From Legionella quinlivanii (GTDB taxonomy: Bacteria > Pseudomonadota > Gammaproteobacteria > Legionellales > Legionellaceae): 64,000 nucleotides of DNA. The notes under the pieces were generated by a model that saw nothing but the letters and a program-made list of their open reading frames with translations, searched no databases and was not told the origin of the DNA. Positions 18,790 through 27,586 of the stretch are shown one piece after another. A program made the position numbers and the translations under genes. The stretch is taken from the NCBI RefSeq assembly GCF_003265995.1, contig NZ_MVJN01000006.1:62001-126000 (forward strand). The letters run 5' to 3'. Position 1 is the first letter of the stretch, and each line of letters starts with the position of its first letter.

Positions 18790-19523
18790 ATAATCCCGCC
18801 GGCACTCTCACTATGAAACTCCTCATAGAACATCATAAATCGCTTCCAAACAGCAAAACCACCAATGAATGTATCGAAAAACTCTTTGAACATTCTCTGC
18901 CTCAAAGCTATTGCAGCTTGGAATTGGAGGGCGTGTTGAGCGGTATTAAAAAAAGTACACTGCCCAATAAAGACAAGTTGATGCGAATTTACATAGATCA
19001 CGCCAAGCGAGAGTATAATAAGAAAAGTTTGTCAAGATACGATCTTGATTCACTAAGCCACGCCTGGGAGAAAAATGTACAATACTTTTTATCCCGTGAT
19101 GATCTGCGCTGGCTAAAAACCTGCTATGAATATCCCCAATCCCCTGTTTATCATCTGAAAGGAGGATTGATTATAGCTGAACGACAACTGAACAATTCAC
19201 CCAATCAATTATATAAGGACATGTTTTATTTTACCCTCATCAGCGGTATAGCTCTTTTTTCAACAGACTTTGATAAACAAGCTAATAAAGAAGCAACCGC
19301 TTTACCCGCTTCTTCAGAAAAAGATATCAGGCAATACTTTATTGCAGGTTTGTATTGTCTGTATATTCTCTCCCTGCCTTTGCGTATGGTCAGTTCATTG
19401 ATGAGCGCCTGCGGCATGTTCAAATCACAACAACCCACCCCTCTCGTCTTTCCTGATTGGGCCTCGAGGAAGCTTGAGCGGCTTGAAGGAAACAAATCTG
19501 CTGAGGGACCCCGTGCTCCTTGA
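18729..19523 (+). CDS. C-terminal part of the orphan protein, or a separate GTG-started gene
   Basis: A 264-codon frame that begins at GTG 18729, has AGGA eight bases before it, and overlaps the previous frame by 61 bases. It is helical and charged, then has a hydrophobic stretch (YFIAGLYCLYILSLPLRMV) and ends in a polar tail (SAEGPRAP). The frame is open only from 18711, so a split gene is more likely than a designed overlap, but translational coupling cannot be excluded. I recognise no domain. It converges on the 107-residue gene five bases downstream. Confidence 0.6.
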   Translation: MHRTTLSDKLDKLLKRVLQLDNPAGTLTMKLLIEHHKSLPNSKTTNECIEKLFEHSLPQSYCSLELEGVLSGIKKSTLPNKDKLMRIYIDHAKREYNKKSLSRYDLDSLSHAWEKNVQYFLSRDDLRWLKTCYEYPQSPVYHLKGGLIIAERQLNNSPNQLYKDMFYFTLISGIALFSTDFDKQANKEATALPASSEKDIRQYFIAGLYCLYILSLPLRMVSSLMSACGMFKSQQPTPLVFPDWASRKLERLEGNKSAEGPRAP

Positions 19524-19528
19524 AGGAG

Positions 19529-19852
19529 CTACCATCCTCCTTCATAAGGACGGTGCAGTTTTAATTCTTTTAAGGAAGAACCACGATGATAATGCAAGGC
19601 CATGATCTCCTGGTTAGTTTTTGGATCTTTAAAGCGGTGGTAGTCGATAGCAAAAAAACGATGGCGATTCCCATTCGCTTGTAAGCGATAGAAATTCAGC
19701 CCAAAACCGCCAACGCTTTTGTAACAAAGAAAAGCAACACTTATGTTTCCTTTTTTTAAGGCAGCATAACTGGCTACAGTTGCCATTATTACGGTAGCAG
19801 CCCCTGCTGTAAATCCTTTACTCTGTTCACCAGTTCCAATGTCTTCGGACAT
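19529..19852 (-). CDS. Small orphan protein with one hydrophobic segment
   Basis: 107 residues, MSEDIGTGEQSKGFTAGAAT, then one hydrophobic helix (about 14-31) and an aromatic, His-rich C-terminus (DYHRFKDPKT, ALHYHRGSS). There is no signal peptide cleavage site, so it may be membrane-anchored. The coding assignment rests on frame length and sensible composition. No good Shine-Dalgarno is visible before the ATG. It is tail to tail with the preceding orphan gene and divergent from the GGDEF gene. Confidence 0.5.
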   Translation of the reverse strand: MSEDIGTGEQSKGFTAGAATVIMATVASYAALKKGNISVAFLCYKSVGGFGLNFYRLQANGNRHRFFAIDYHRFKDPKTNQEIMALHYHRGSSLKELKLHRPYEGGW

Positions 19853-19933
19853 TTTTAGTTATTTTTTAACAATTTTTTGGATTATACTTAATTAATACTT
19901 TTCATGCTATGTTAAAACGGAGTTACATTTTTC

Positions 19934-21067
19934 ATGGACTTGATGGCCAAAAAAGTAAAAGAAAAATTAATGGAGCATCTTTTTGATAACACAGCCAAAG
20001 CCATTGCATTTACATTGATTCTGGCACTACTAATCATTTTCTATTTAAGTTATCAAGGCATTCCGCTAACCCAGACCGGCTTATGGCTTGGAATTCTCTG
20101 CGCCGTATTAATCCTTCGGCTTATAATCGCTATCCTGGCCATTAAAAGCCCCCGGCGCAGACAGTTCTACTACTGGAGTTTAGTCATTACCGGCTTTCTT
20201 TTAGGAGCCATGCTGGGGCATTTTTTCTGGTCATTTTACTGGGACATGTCTATTTCACAGCGTATGATTCTATTACTTTTTTTTGCGGGGCTTGCAACGG
20301 GAAGCACTATTTCAATGGCCGCCTCACCGCTATCCTATGCCGCCTTTGTACTACCAACCTTTCTGCCAATAATTTTTCGATTTTTGATGGATTCTCATGA
20401 TGATTCGCGTCTGGTTGCCATCGTTCTGATCATTTTTCTAAGTTACCTGGGCGTTATTTTCAATGCAAATAAGAAAATGCTTCGCAAAAACATTATTCTT
20501 TTAGCGCATGAGAGCGAGCTCAATAGTCAGCTGGAGCAATTTAATCAGAAACTTAGTATCGTTTCGATTACTGATGAGCTAACTCAACTGGCCAATCGAC
20601 GGTATTTTCAGGAGCGTTTAATAGCGGACTGGATTCGGGCAAAGCGCGCTTCACTTCCCCTGACTCTGATGATCATTGATATTGACTATTTTAAAGAGTG
20701 TAATGATAACTATGGCCATCTTTATGGTGATGAATGCCTGAAAGAAATTGCGAAAGCCCTGACTGAAGTGGTAAAACGTCAAACGGATCTGGCCGCTCGC
20801 TATGGCGGGGATGAGATGGTTGTAATTTTATACAATACCTCGCTTAATGACAGTGAGCAATTCGCCATGCGTCTTAAAGAGTCAATTGATAGTCTGAATA
20901 TAAAAAATGAGTACTCACCGATTTCAAATCGTTTAACTGTTTCGATTGGCGTGGCCAATACAATCCCGGCGATTGATGATGATTATGAATCTTTATTCAC
21001 GAGGGCTGACAAAGCGCTTTATGAAGCCAAACTGAATGGAAGAAATTGCATTGCCATTTCCAAATAA
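19934..21067 (+). CDS. Membrane-anchored diguanylate cyclase (GGDEF)
   Basis: 377 residues. The N-terminal half has about six membrane helices in a MASE-like arrangement. A short coiled linker (SELNSQLEQFNQKLSIVSIT) leads to a GGDEF domain that makes cyclic di-GMP from two GTP. The domain opens with DELTQLANRRYFQERL, and the metal-binding MIIDIDYFKECND is intact. The active-site loop is GGDEM (291-295), with Met replacing the usual Phe but the catalytic GGDE kept. RQTD at 282-285, five residues before it, matches the RxxD inhibitory site, so product feedback is expected. The membrane part may sense a signal. Confidence 0.9.
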   Translation: MDLMAKKVKEKLMEHLFDNTAKAIAFTLILALLIIFYLSYQGIPLTQTGLWLGILCAVLILRLIIAILAIKSPRRRQFYYWSLVITGFLLGAMLGHFFWSFYWDMSISQRMILLLFFAGLATGSTISMAASPLSYAAFVLPTFLPIIFRFLMDSHDDSRLVAIVLIIFLSYLGVIFNANKKMLRKNIILLAHESELNSQLEQFNQKLSIVSITDELTQLANRRYFQERLIADWIRAKRASLPLTLMIIDIDYFKECNDNYGHLYGDECLKEIAKALTEVVKRQTDLAARYGGDEMVVILYNTSLNDSEQFAMRLKESIDSLNIKNEYSPISNRLTVSIGVANTIPAIDDDYESLFTRADKALYEAKLNGRNCIAISK

Positions 21068-21091
21068 CAATAACAAAGACAAGAAGGTAGG

Positions 21092-21868
21092 ATGAAAAAT
21101 AAAACTGCTCTAATCACTGGCGCTTCAAGTGGTATTGGTAAAGCCTGTGCGCGTTCACTAGCCAGACAAGGCGCACGATTGATCCTTGTTTCTCGCAGAA
21201 AAGAGCGTCTGACTGAACTGGCTGAGTCTTTGAACAATGAGTTTAGTGCAGAGTCTCTGATTATCACTCTGGATATAACCCGCAAACTGGACGTAGAGTC
21301 TCAATTGTCAAATCTGCCTGTTGAATGGAAAGATATTGACATTCTAATTAATAATGCCGGACTGGCTCTGGGCAGCGACGCTATCCAGACGGGTGAGATT
21401 GAGAATTGGGAACGTATGATTGATACCAATGTAAAAGGCCTTCTCTATGTCAGCCGCTTTTTAATCCCACACATGATCGAGAAAGAATCAGGACATATTG
21501 TAAATATCGGTTCAATCGCAGGGCAGGAGTGCTATCCCAATGGCAATGTTTATTGTGCCAGCAAACATGCAGTTCGTGCTATTACTAAATCAATGCGTCT
21601 GGATTTACTGGGTACATCAGTTCGTGTTTCAGAAATAGCCCCCGGCGCGGTAGAAACCGAGTTTAGTATTGTTCGCTGGAATGATGAGCAAAAAGCCAGG
21701 GAGTTTTATCGCGATTTCGACCCCCTACTTGCTGAGGATGTGGCTGAAGCCGTGTTGTTTTGCCTGACCAGGCCGCCCCATGTTGATATCGCAGAAATTA
21801 CTATCTTGCCTAGTGTGCAGGCTTCAGCGAACTACATTAGCCGTAAAGGCAAGCAGAAGAAACAATGA
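21092..21868 (+). CDS. Short-chain dehydrogenase/reductase (YdfG-like)
   Basis: A 258-residue classical SDR. The cofactor loop is TGASSGIG (residues 9-16) with a following SRR that favours NADPH. The NNAG motif is INNAGLALGS, the catalytic Ser is in IVNIGSIAG, and the Tyr-Lys pair is in VYCASKHAV. The overall pattern resembles NADP-dependent 3-hydroxy acid/serine dehydrogenases such as YdfG. A C-terminal basic extension (SRKGKQKKQ) is unusual. The start has AGAAGG ahead of it. It lies 24 bases after the GGDEF gene and may share its transcript. Confidence 0.9.
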   Translation: MKNKTALITGASSGIGKACARSLARQGARLILVSRRKERLTELAESLNNEFSAESLIITLDITRKLDVESQLSNLPVEWKDIDILINNAGLALGSDAIQTGEIENWERMIDTNVKGLLYVSRFLIPHMIEKESGHIVNIGSIAGQECYPNGNVYCASKHAVRAITKSMRLDLLGTSVRVSEIAPGAVETEFSIVRWNDEQKAREFYRDFDPLLAEDVAEAVLFCLTRPPHVDIAEITILPSVQASANYISRKGKQKKQ

Positions 21869-21913
21869 TTCTGGCTTTAAGAATAGAGGCCATCATAAAA
21901 GAGAGTATAAAAA

Positions 21914-23608
21914 ATGGCTCATAATTTGCCTCTAATCACAACACTGGCAACAGCCCTCGGGCTGGCACTGATAATGGGTTTTATTGCAATCAAGCTTCGC
22001 CTGCCTACTCTGGTTGGTTATTTGTTTGCAGGAATTATCATTGGCCCTTTTACGCCCGGTATTGTCGCCAATCCTCATATAGCCGCCGAGTTTGCTGAAA
22101 TTGGGGTGATGCTCTTAATGTTTGGTGTTGGACTTCATTTTTCAGTGGATGAATTACTCGAAACTCGAAAAATCGCATTGCCTGGCGCTTTACTGCAAAT
22201 TCTGGTCGCCAGCTGCCTTGGTGCGACTGTTTCCTATTTTTGGGGATGGAACTTTAGTCATTCAATTGTATTTGGCCTAGCCTTATCTGTTGCAAGCACC
22301 GTAGTCCTAATCAAAGCCCTGGAAGCTCAAAGTCTACTTGGAACAATTAATGGTCAAATTGCCGTTGGCTGGCTGATAGTTGAAGATATAGCCATGGTGC
22401 TCGCTCTTGTTTTTCTGCCCTTTATCGCCCTTTGGTCAGGTACATCCGAACTGGGATCATCCGATAAAAATCTTTGGCTTACTCTCGGAGTGACCATTTT
22501 AAAAATTTCATCTTTTGTAGCAATCATGCTGCTTATTGGCAGATGGGGATTACCCAGATTATTGTGGCAGATAACCAAAACAGGCTCTCGTGAACTCTTT
22601 ACCCTCTGTATCATTGCTGTGGCAGTAAGCATTGCATTTTTGGCTGCGAAGTTGTTTGACATTTCATTTGCGCTCGGCGCTTTTTTTGCAGGAATGATTC
22701 TAAGAGAATCACGATTTAGCCGCCGTGCCGCGGAAGAATCCTTACCCTTCAGAGATGCTTTTGCCGTTTTATTTTTTGTTTCTGTAGGCATGTTGTTTAA
22801 TCCAGCTATTTTTATTGAACAACCTTTTCGAGTACTTATTGTTGTATTGATTATCGTAGTGGGAAAATCAATAGCCGCTGCTATTCTTGTACTCTCACTT
22901 CGTTATCCTCTCAACACTGCACTCACTGTATCAGCCAGTCTGGCACAAATTGGGGAGTTTTCATTTATCCTCGCAGGTCAGGGTGTGCAATTGAAACTGC
23001 TTCCGGAAGATGGCCAGGCACTAATACTTGCAGGCGCTCTAATCTCAATAGCGCTGAACCCGCTTTTATTTAAATCGGTTGAGTATCTCCAGCTCTGGCT
23101 TAGCTCTTCGCCCTTTTTAATGCGTTTTTTCCAGCGCTCAGCAGATCCCTTAATTGAGCTGCCTCTCAACACGCAGGAAAAATACCTTTCAGAGCATCTG
23201 GTATTGATAGGATACGGTCGTGTTGGAAAACGTCTGGGTGAAATATTGACGGCTCGACATATTCCCTATGTGGTTGTAGAGCAAAACCGTGAACTAATTG
23301 AATATATCAGAAGCCAGAATATACCTGCGGTATACGGAAATGCCTCTGATCCGTCGACACTGATTCAGGCTCATGTGGCACGGGCTGCCATGCTGGTTGT
23401 TGCTACTTCTGATCCTTTTAATATTCGGCAAATGGCTGATATCGCCACGAAATTGAATTCAAAGATCGAGCTTGCTATTCGAGTTGAAAATGAAGACGAT
23501 AAAAACATGCTCGCCAAGGAAATTGACGCCGAATATTATTTGAGCGAAGAAGAGCTTGCCAAAGGCATGAGTAAACATATATTAAGCAGGTTTGAAAAGC
23601 CTGAATGA
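21914..23608 (+). CDS. Monovalent cation:proton antiporter, KefB/YbaL type (CPA2 with TrkA-N domain)
   Basis: 564 residues. The first 390 or so form a Na+/H+-exchanger domain with about 12 helices (LRLPTLVGYLFAGIIIGPFT, GVMLLMFGVGLHFSVDELL). The cytoplasmic C-terminal domain is a RCK/TrkA-N Rossmann fold with the nucleotide loop GYGRVGKRLGEIL and VYGNASDPSTL. The lack of a further TrkA-C domain and the N-terminal pattern point to YbaL rather than KefC. The predicted role is K+ or Na+ efflux in pH or electrophile stress, gated by nucleotide binding. Repeat DNA follows its stop codon. Confidence 0.9.
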   Translation: MAHNLPLITTLATALGLALIMGFIAIKLRLPTLVGYLFAGIIIGPFTPGIVANPHIAAEFAEIGVMLLMFGVGLHFSVDELLETRKIALPGALLQILVASCLGATVSYFWGWNFSHSIVFGLALSVASTVVLIKALEAQSLLGTINGQIAVGWLIVEDIAMVLALVFLPFIALWSGTSELGSSDKNLWLTLGVTILKISSFVAIMLLIGRWGLPRLLWQITKTGSRELFTLCIIAVAVSIAFLAAKLFDISFALGAFFAGMILRESRFSRRAAEESLPFRDAFAVLFFVSVGMLFNPAIFIEQPFRVLIVVLIIVVGKSIAAAILVLSLRYPLNTALTVSASLAQIGEFSFILAGQGVQLKLLPEDGQALILAGALISIALNPLLFKSVEYLQLWLSSSPFLMRFFQRSADPLIELPLNTQEKYLSEHLVLIGYGRVGKRLGEILTARHIPYVVVEQNRELIEYIRSQNIPAVYGNASDPSTLIQAHVARAAMLVVATSDPFNIRQMADIATKLNSKIELAIRVENEDDKNMLAKEIDAEYYLSEEELAKGMSKHILSRFEKPE

Positions 23609-23644
23609 GGCTCTGCAAGGTTAGACTGTCTACAATTGCATGTA

Positions 23645-23765
23645 GGTTGCGCCCTTGGCCATAGCCGTCAGGCTAAGAATATCTGATCCCCTCTCCACCG
23701 CGCGCAGCGGGGGAGAGGGGATAACATTACTTCTTAGCCTGACGGCTATAGCCAAAGGCCCAACC
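23645..23765. repeat. Long nested palindrome (35-base arms plus inner hairpin)
   Basis: The left arm 23645-23679 and right arm 23731-23765 are complementary over 35 bases with three mismatches (core ATAGCCGTCAGGCTAAGAA). Between them ATCCCCTCTCC (23686-23696) pairs exactly with GGAGAGGGGAT (23712-23722). The approach sequence CAATTGCATGTAGGTTG is shared with 14687 onward. No gene fits in 23609-23810. It may also terminate transcription between the convergent antiporter and coiled-coil genes. Confidence 0.8.
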
Positions 23766-23810
23766 TTCAATAACCTGGCAGTGATGCCAGGCGGGAATAA
23801 CAGAAGCCAA

Positions 23811-24131
23811 TTATGATTTTTTAAGCTGATCGACTTCTTTTTGCAGCTGGGCTATTTGCTGCTGTAATCCGGTTTGCACTTGCTGCAGTTGATCCTGGGA
23901 TTGGGTATTCATTTTTTGAATTTCATCTTCCAGTTTATTCTGCATTTCTTTTAGCTGTGCCTGCATCTGATTGTTTAAAGTGGTGATCTGCGTATTGTTC
24001 TGATCCTGCATTTGTTTCAACTGTCCTTGAATTTGCGTATTCAAGGATTGAACATCGGCAGGTGTATTGTCAGCCCAGGCGTTAACAGAAATCAAGGCAG
24101 TAAGTAGTACAGCAGCTTTTAAAGTCGTCAT
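23811..24131 (-). CDS. Secreted Gln-rich coiled-coil protein
   Basis: 106 residues with a clear signal peptide (MTTLKAAVLLTALISVNAWA, cleavage before DNTPAD). The mature part is a nearly unbroken heptad coiled coil built from repeats of the form QLKQMQDQNNTQITTLNNQM, ending KEVDQLKKS. It has no Cys and no lipobox. A periplasmic or surface oligomeric rod is likely, but I cannot name a function. It lies 33 bases downstream of the 999-residue orphan, so it may be co-transcribed, with the long palindrome after it. Confidence 0.8.
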   Translation of the reverse strand: MTTLKAAVLLTALISVNAWADNTPADVQSLNTQIQGQLKQMQDQNNTQITTLNNQMQAQLKEMQNKLEDEIQKMNTQSQDQLQQVQTGLQQQIAQLQKEVDQLKKS

Positions 24132-24164
24132 AATTATCCCTAAAAAATGTTCATCCCTGCTACT

Positions 24165-27164
24165 TTAACTCATAAGATCGTTTTTTTGAACTGTAGATGA
24201 CGATCCTTCTTGTGAAGAAGTATATCTTCTTCTTAGATCAAAGCTATAACTTCCTTTATCTTGTTTAGGATTGAACGATTCCTGAGATTGCTCATCCAAT
24301 GAACTGGGCTGCTTCCTTTTAATATGCTTTAAAAGCTTGCCATAAGAAGCCTCGGTCTTCTCAATAACAGCCCGCGGATCAGCGGTGCTCACATCCTTAA
24401 CCGCCCTTACTGGGTAGAGGGCCTCTCCTGCGTAGCGCATAGACTTATGGGTCGAAGCAAAAAAGCGATGGGTTGCATGGCCTGGTTTGGCACCAAAGAG
24501 GCCGGCAATACGGGCAATACCCATCTCGGCAGTGTATGCAAATGATTTTATAATAGAACTAAATCCACTATAGAACAGGAAAACTATTGAGCTCGAGAAC
24601 GTGATTAATCGAGTGAGATCTTTTTTGGTTTTATCGAATAAATCTCCCCCAGCTCTCTTCATAGGTTCCCAGGGGTGGGGTTTTTCAACAAACCAGGCCG
24701 CCAGGCTTAAAATGATAGACCAGCCAAAACGACTAACGGCCGGAATATAGCTTAGAGGAATTGAAAACAATTGAAAAGCAATGGATGGATAGGCTGTTTC
24801 AGGATATAAGATTTTTTTCAAAGCACGGCTATCTTCCCTGGAAAAGTGTTTGTCAATTTGCCTTGATAAAGCAAAAAGATGTTTTGAACCCATCTTTGGA
24901 ATATCATCCGCATTGGACGACAACCAGTAAGCCAGCAAAAATCGATCAATGGTCGGTTTGTTAGTTGCATAATATTGTTCAACAAAGCCTTTAATGTCAT
25001 CCGGAGTGAGTTCAAGTTGCTTTGATCTTACTCGCTCTCCATACTCAGCGATTAATGCTTCATAAAATAAAACAGCAATTTTTGCACCGACAAAGGGATA
25101 TCCGGCATGCGGATTACTTCCCAGATCTTCCAGCACCCGTTTGCTGACCCAGGGTATGGGATGTCCTGCAATACCATTCGCCAATACATAACCCACACCA
25201 TAAGCAGCAGCACAATACGCTGCAATCGTTAATGGATCTTCACCAAACTGATAGACAGCATTTGCCGCCTGACTATTATAGCCGTCCGTCAATGCATTCC
25301 AGCCTGCCGCGAGGACCTGGGCCTGAGTACATCCACCGCCGATTGTGGCAGCGAGCTTTGAAGCGCCTAGTGAATAGGAAAAATGACTGAACCAGTTAAC
25401 ATAATTTGCACCAAAAATAGCAGTACTTACACCTGGCAAATAAATCACTGCAGCCCCAACCCCATAGGCGCATGTGAAAATTACACCGGAAACTGGATCT
25501 TTTGCAAAACCGTGTGTGAAGAAGCTGCTAAATCCATTAAGTCCTCGGGCAACCGCTGTAAGAATATCATTCTGCTCACCGGAAGATAGCGGATAATCCG
25601 CCTCTGCAAACAAACTATCTGCGCTAAACTTAAGTTCAGTGTCTACTTTGCAGCGTTTCAAAAGCTGGTTTAATCGTTCTTCCTCTATTGTTTTAATTGT
25701 TTCACATTCTGCCTGAGCAGCGGCCAGGGTGTCGCTCAATTCAGGTATTTCCGAGGTGGCTTTCCAATCTTCAAGCATGGCAGCAGGTAAACGAAATACC
25801 AGGCTGCTTCCGAAATCCTTAATTCCGCTAAAAATATCCCCTATCGCATAACCCACTTGCTTTATGAAATTCCAGGGATTTACCCAAAGAGGTTGATTGG
25901 GTTTTGCATGGGCACGAAGCTCTGCTGCTGCCAAATGAAAATTTTTATTTTTCCAGCTTTCTTCTTCCCAGTTTCTGGTGGGTAACACGAAACTTTTAAT
26001 GAAATTTAAAAGAAAATAACCTAGACTTTTTAACTGGGGAACGATACCGCGATGGGCTTTCCAGCGGGTTGCGGTAATAGTATCAAGTTCTTCGACATCA
26101 TTTGAATTGCTGACTTTTGGAGACTGTCCTTTTTTAAGCTCCAATTTATCCCAACCTTCAATGAAGCTTATTGCGAGTAATACCTGTCGTTCGCGAGCAG
26201 GTGTTAATTCCTCAAGATTAAAGTCATAGGTTACCGCTTGATCTTTATCGAGCGCGAAATCACCATGATGAGAAGGATTGACGGGGTTACGCAGATCGGG
26301 TAAATGATCATCCAGTTCTTTTCGTGCATCTTCAATAAAATCGTTTAAATTACCGCGGGTCAATGCAAAAAAACGTTTATTACTAAAACTAAGATCCTGA
26401 TTGATTCCCTGCAATTCATATAAATTCTGATGTATCTGCTGCTTGATAAATTCAAGAATCGACTCATGACCTCTTCCACGATTAAAACGACGAAGATTAT
26501 CAGCATTTTTTTGAATTTTTAGAGAAAAATCCCGAGCTCTTTGCATATCCGCCTGAAGGTCATCCTTCAACTGTCTCGTAGTCCTCTCATCAAATCCAGG
26601 ACAATCCACATCGGAAAAATAGGCGTCCAGTTCATCAATTATTTGTTGCAGTTTTTCAATGTATCGCTCGAAATATTTATTGATTTTTTTAGCGGAATTA
26701 TCTCGATTAACCAGCGACTCAAGATCCTGCATCGCTTCAAATCTATCCTGATATAAATCAAGTAAAGCAAGCTTCATACCCAGTGAATTGCTTGCCATAC
26801 CCTTGGCCGCCTGCTCATGGGCCACAATGCGATACTGCCCCAGGGAACCAATGATTTTACTGGTCAGGGAATGGGTTTTAATAATACCCCAGCGGGTTGC
26901 CTGTTTAATTTTTTCGGCCGAGCTTTTCCATAAAACGGAATGCTCATGGCCGTTTTGTTTTACAAAAATTACCTGACCATTGCTTTCAGGTCGAGTAAAA
27001 ATTTGCTTTTGGAAAAGGTCCTTACGCTTTGCTGCCGCGACAGATGGTATGGAAGAGTCTTGAGGAAGAGACAGTTGGCTACTCTGACTGTCTAAATAAA
27101 ACTCTTTAATTCTTTTACCTTTATATTGTTTAAGCAGTTTCTTTGCACTTAATGGATAGGGCAT
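24165..27164 (-). CDS. Large orphan protein with coiled-coil N-half and hydrophobic C-half
   Basis: About 999 residues from ATG 27164 (1005 from an in-frame TTG at 27182). Neither start has a good Shine-Dalgarno. The N-terminal 330 residues are charged and helical. The middle and C-terminal parts contain several long hydrophobic segments (VIFTCAYGVGAAVIYLPGV, IAAYCAAAYGVGYVLANGIA, ITFSSSIVFLFYSGFSSIIK). The tail is polar and Ser/Gln-rich (YTSSQEGSSSTVQKNDLMS). There is no signal peptide. This architecture is common among Legionella-specific proteins, and a membrane-acting Dot/Icm substrate is possible but unproven. No domain is recognised. Confidence 0.75.
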   Translation of the reverse strand: MPYPLSAKKLLKQYKGKRIKEFYLDSQSSQLSLPQDSSIPSVAAAKRKDLFQKQIFTRPESNGQVIFVKQNGHEHSVLWKSSAEKIKQATRWGIIKTHSLTSKIIGSLGQYRIVAHEQAAKGMASNSLGMKLALLDLYQDRFEAMQDLESLVNRDNSAKKINKYFERYIEKLQQIIDELDAYFSDVDCPGFDERTTRQLKDDLQADMQRARDFSLKIQKNADNLRRFNRGRGHESILEFIKQQIHQNLYELQGINQDLSFSNKRFFALTRGNLNDFIEDARKELDDHLPDLRNPVNPSHHGDFALDKDQAVTYDFNLEELTPARERQVLLAISFIEGWDKLELKKGQSPKVSNSNDVEELDTITATRWKAHRGIVPQLKSLGYFLLNFIKSFVLPTRNWEEESWKNKNFHLAAAELRAHAKPNQPLWVNPWNFIKQVGYAIGDIFSGIKDFGSSLVFRLPAAMLEDWKATSEIPELSDTLAAAQAECETIKTIEEERLNQLLKRCKVDTELKFSADSLFAEADYPLSSGEQNDILTAVARGLNGFSSFFTHGFAKDPVSGVIFTCAYGVGAAVIYLPGVSTAIFGANYVNWFSHFSYSLGASKLAATIGGGCTQAQVLAAGWNALTDGYNSQAANAVYQFGEDPLTIAAYCAAAYGVGYVLANGIAGHPIPWVSKRVLEDLGSNPHAGYPFVGAKIAVLFYEALIAEYGERVRSKQLELTPDDIKGFVEQYYATNKPTIDRFLLAYWLSSNADDIPKMGSKHLFALSRQIDKHFSREDSRALKKILYPETAYPSIAFQLFSIPLSYIPAVSRFGWSIILSLAAWFVEKPHPWEPMKRAGGDLFDKTKKDLTRLITFSSSIVFLFYSGFSSIIKSFAYTAEMGIARIAGLFGAKPGHATHRFFASTHKSMRYAGEALYPVRAVKDVSTADPRAVIEKTEASYGKLLKHIKRKQPSSLDEQSQESFNPKQDKGSYSFDLRRRYTSSQEGSSSTVQKNDLMS

Positions 27165-27410
27165 ACAGGCTCTGTCGTTCAAAATTTAATGATAGTCATT
27201 GATCAATTATACGCTTGTTATATTAAGCTAAACTTAAGAAAAAGTAATAGGTCAGTACAATACCAGGCTTGCTCTAAGAAACACTCCCTGCGTTCTTATG
27301 GGTATAAGACCCCCAGGTTCTGAGGTTTATCCGCAGAATCCAGTAATCTTTCTGGATTTAAACCATTCTATTAATATCAGAAAATTTCTGTTAGCATCCC
27401 TGTTTTTTAT

Positions 27411-27564
27411 GTAACTCCCCAGGTTGTGGATAACCTTGATTTAATTCAATCAAATCGTCTCAACGTCATCCTGAACGAAGTGAAGGATCTCCTGAATCTG
27501 GCTCAGCTCTATATGCAGTTTGGGATCCTTCGCCACGCTCAGGATGGCGTACCTGGGGAGTTAC
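27411..27564. repeat. 154-base palindromic element with exact 14-base terminal inverted repeats
   Basis: GTAACTCCCCAGGT (27411-27424) is the exact reverse complement of ACCTGGGGAGTTAC (27551-27564). Inside, TCATCCTGAACGAAGTGAAG and the right-hand GATCCTTCGCCACGCTCAGG form a second imperfect inverted repeat. The rest of 27183-27586 has no gene I can support; the frame 27426-27650 merely reads through the element. The sequence differs from the 18221-type repeats, so it is a second family. Confidence 0.75.
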
Positions 27565-27586
27565 GTTTTTATTGGCATAGACTAGA

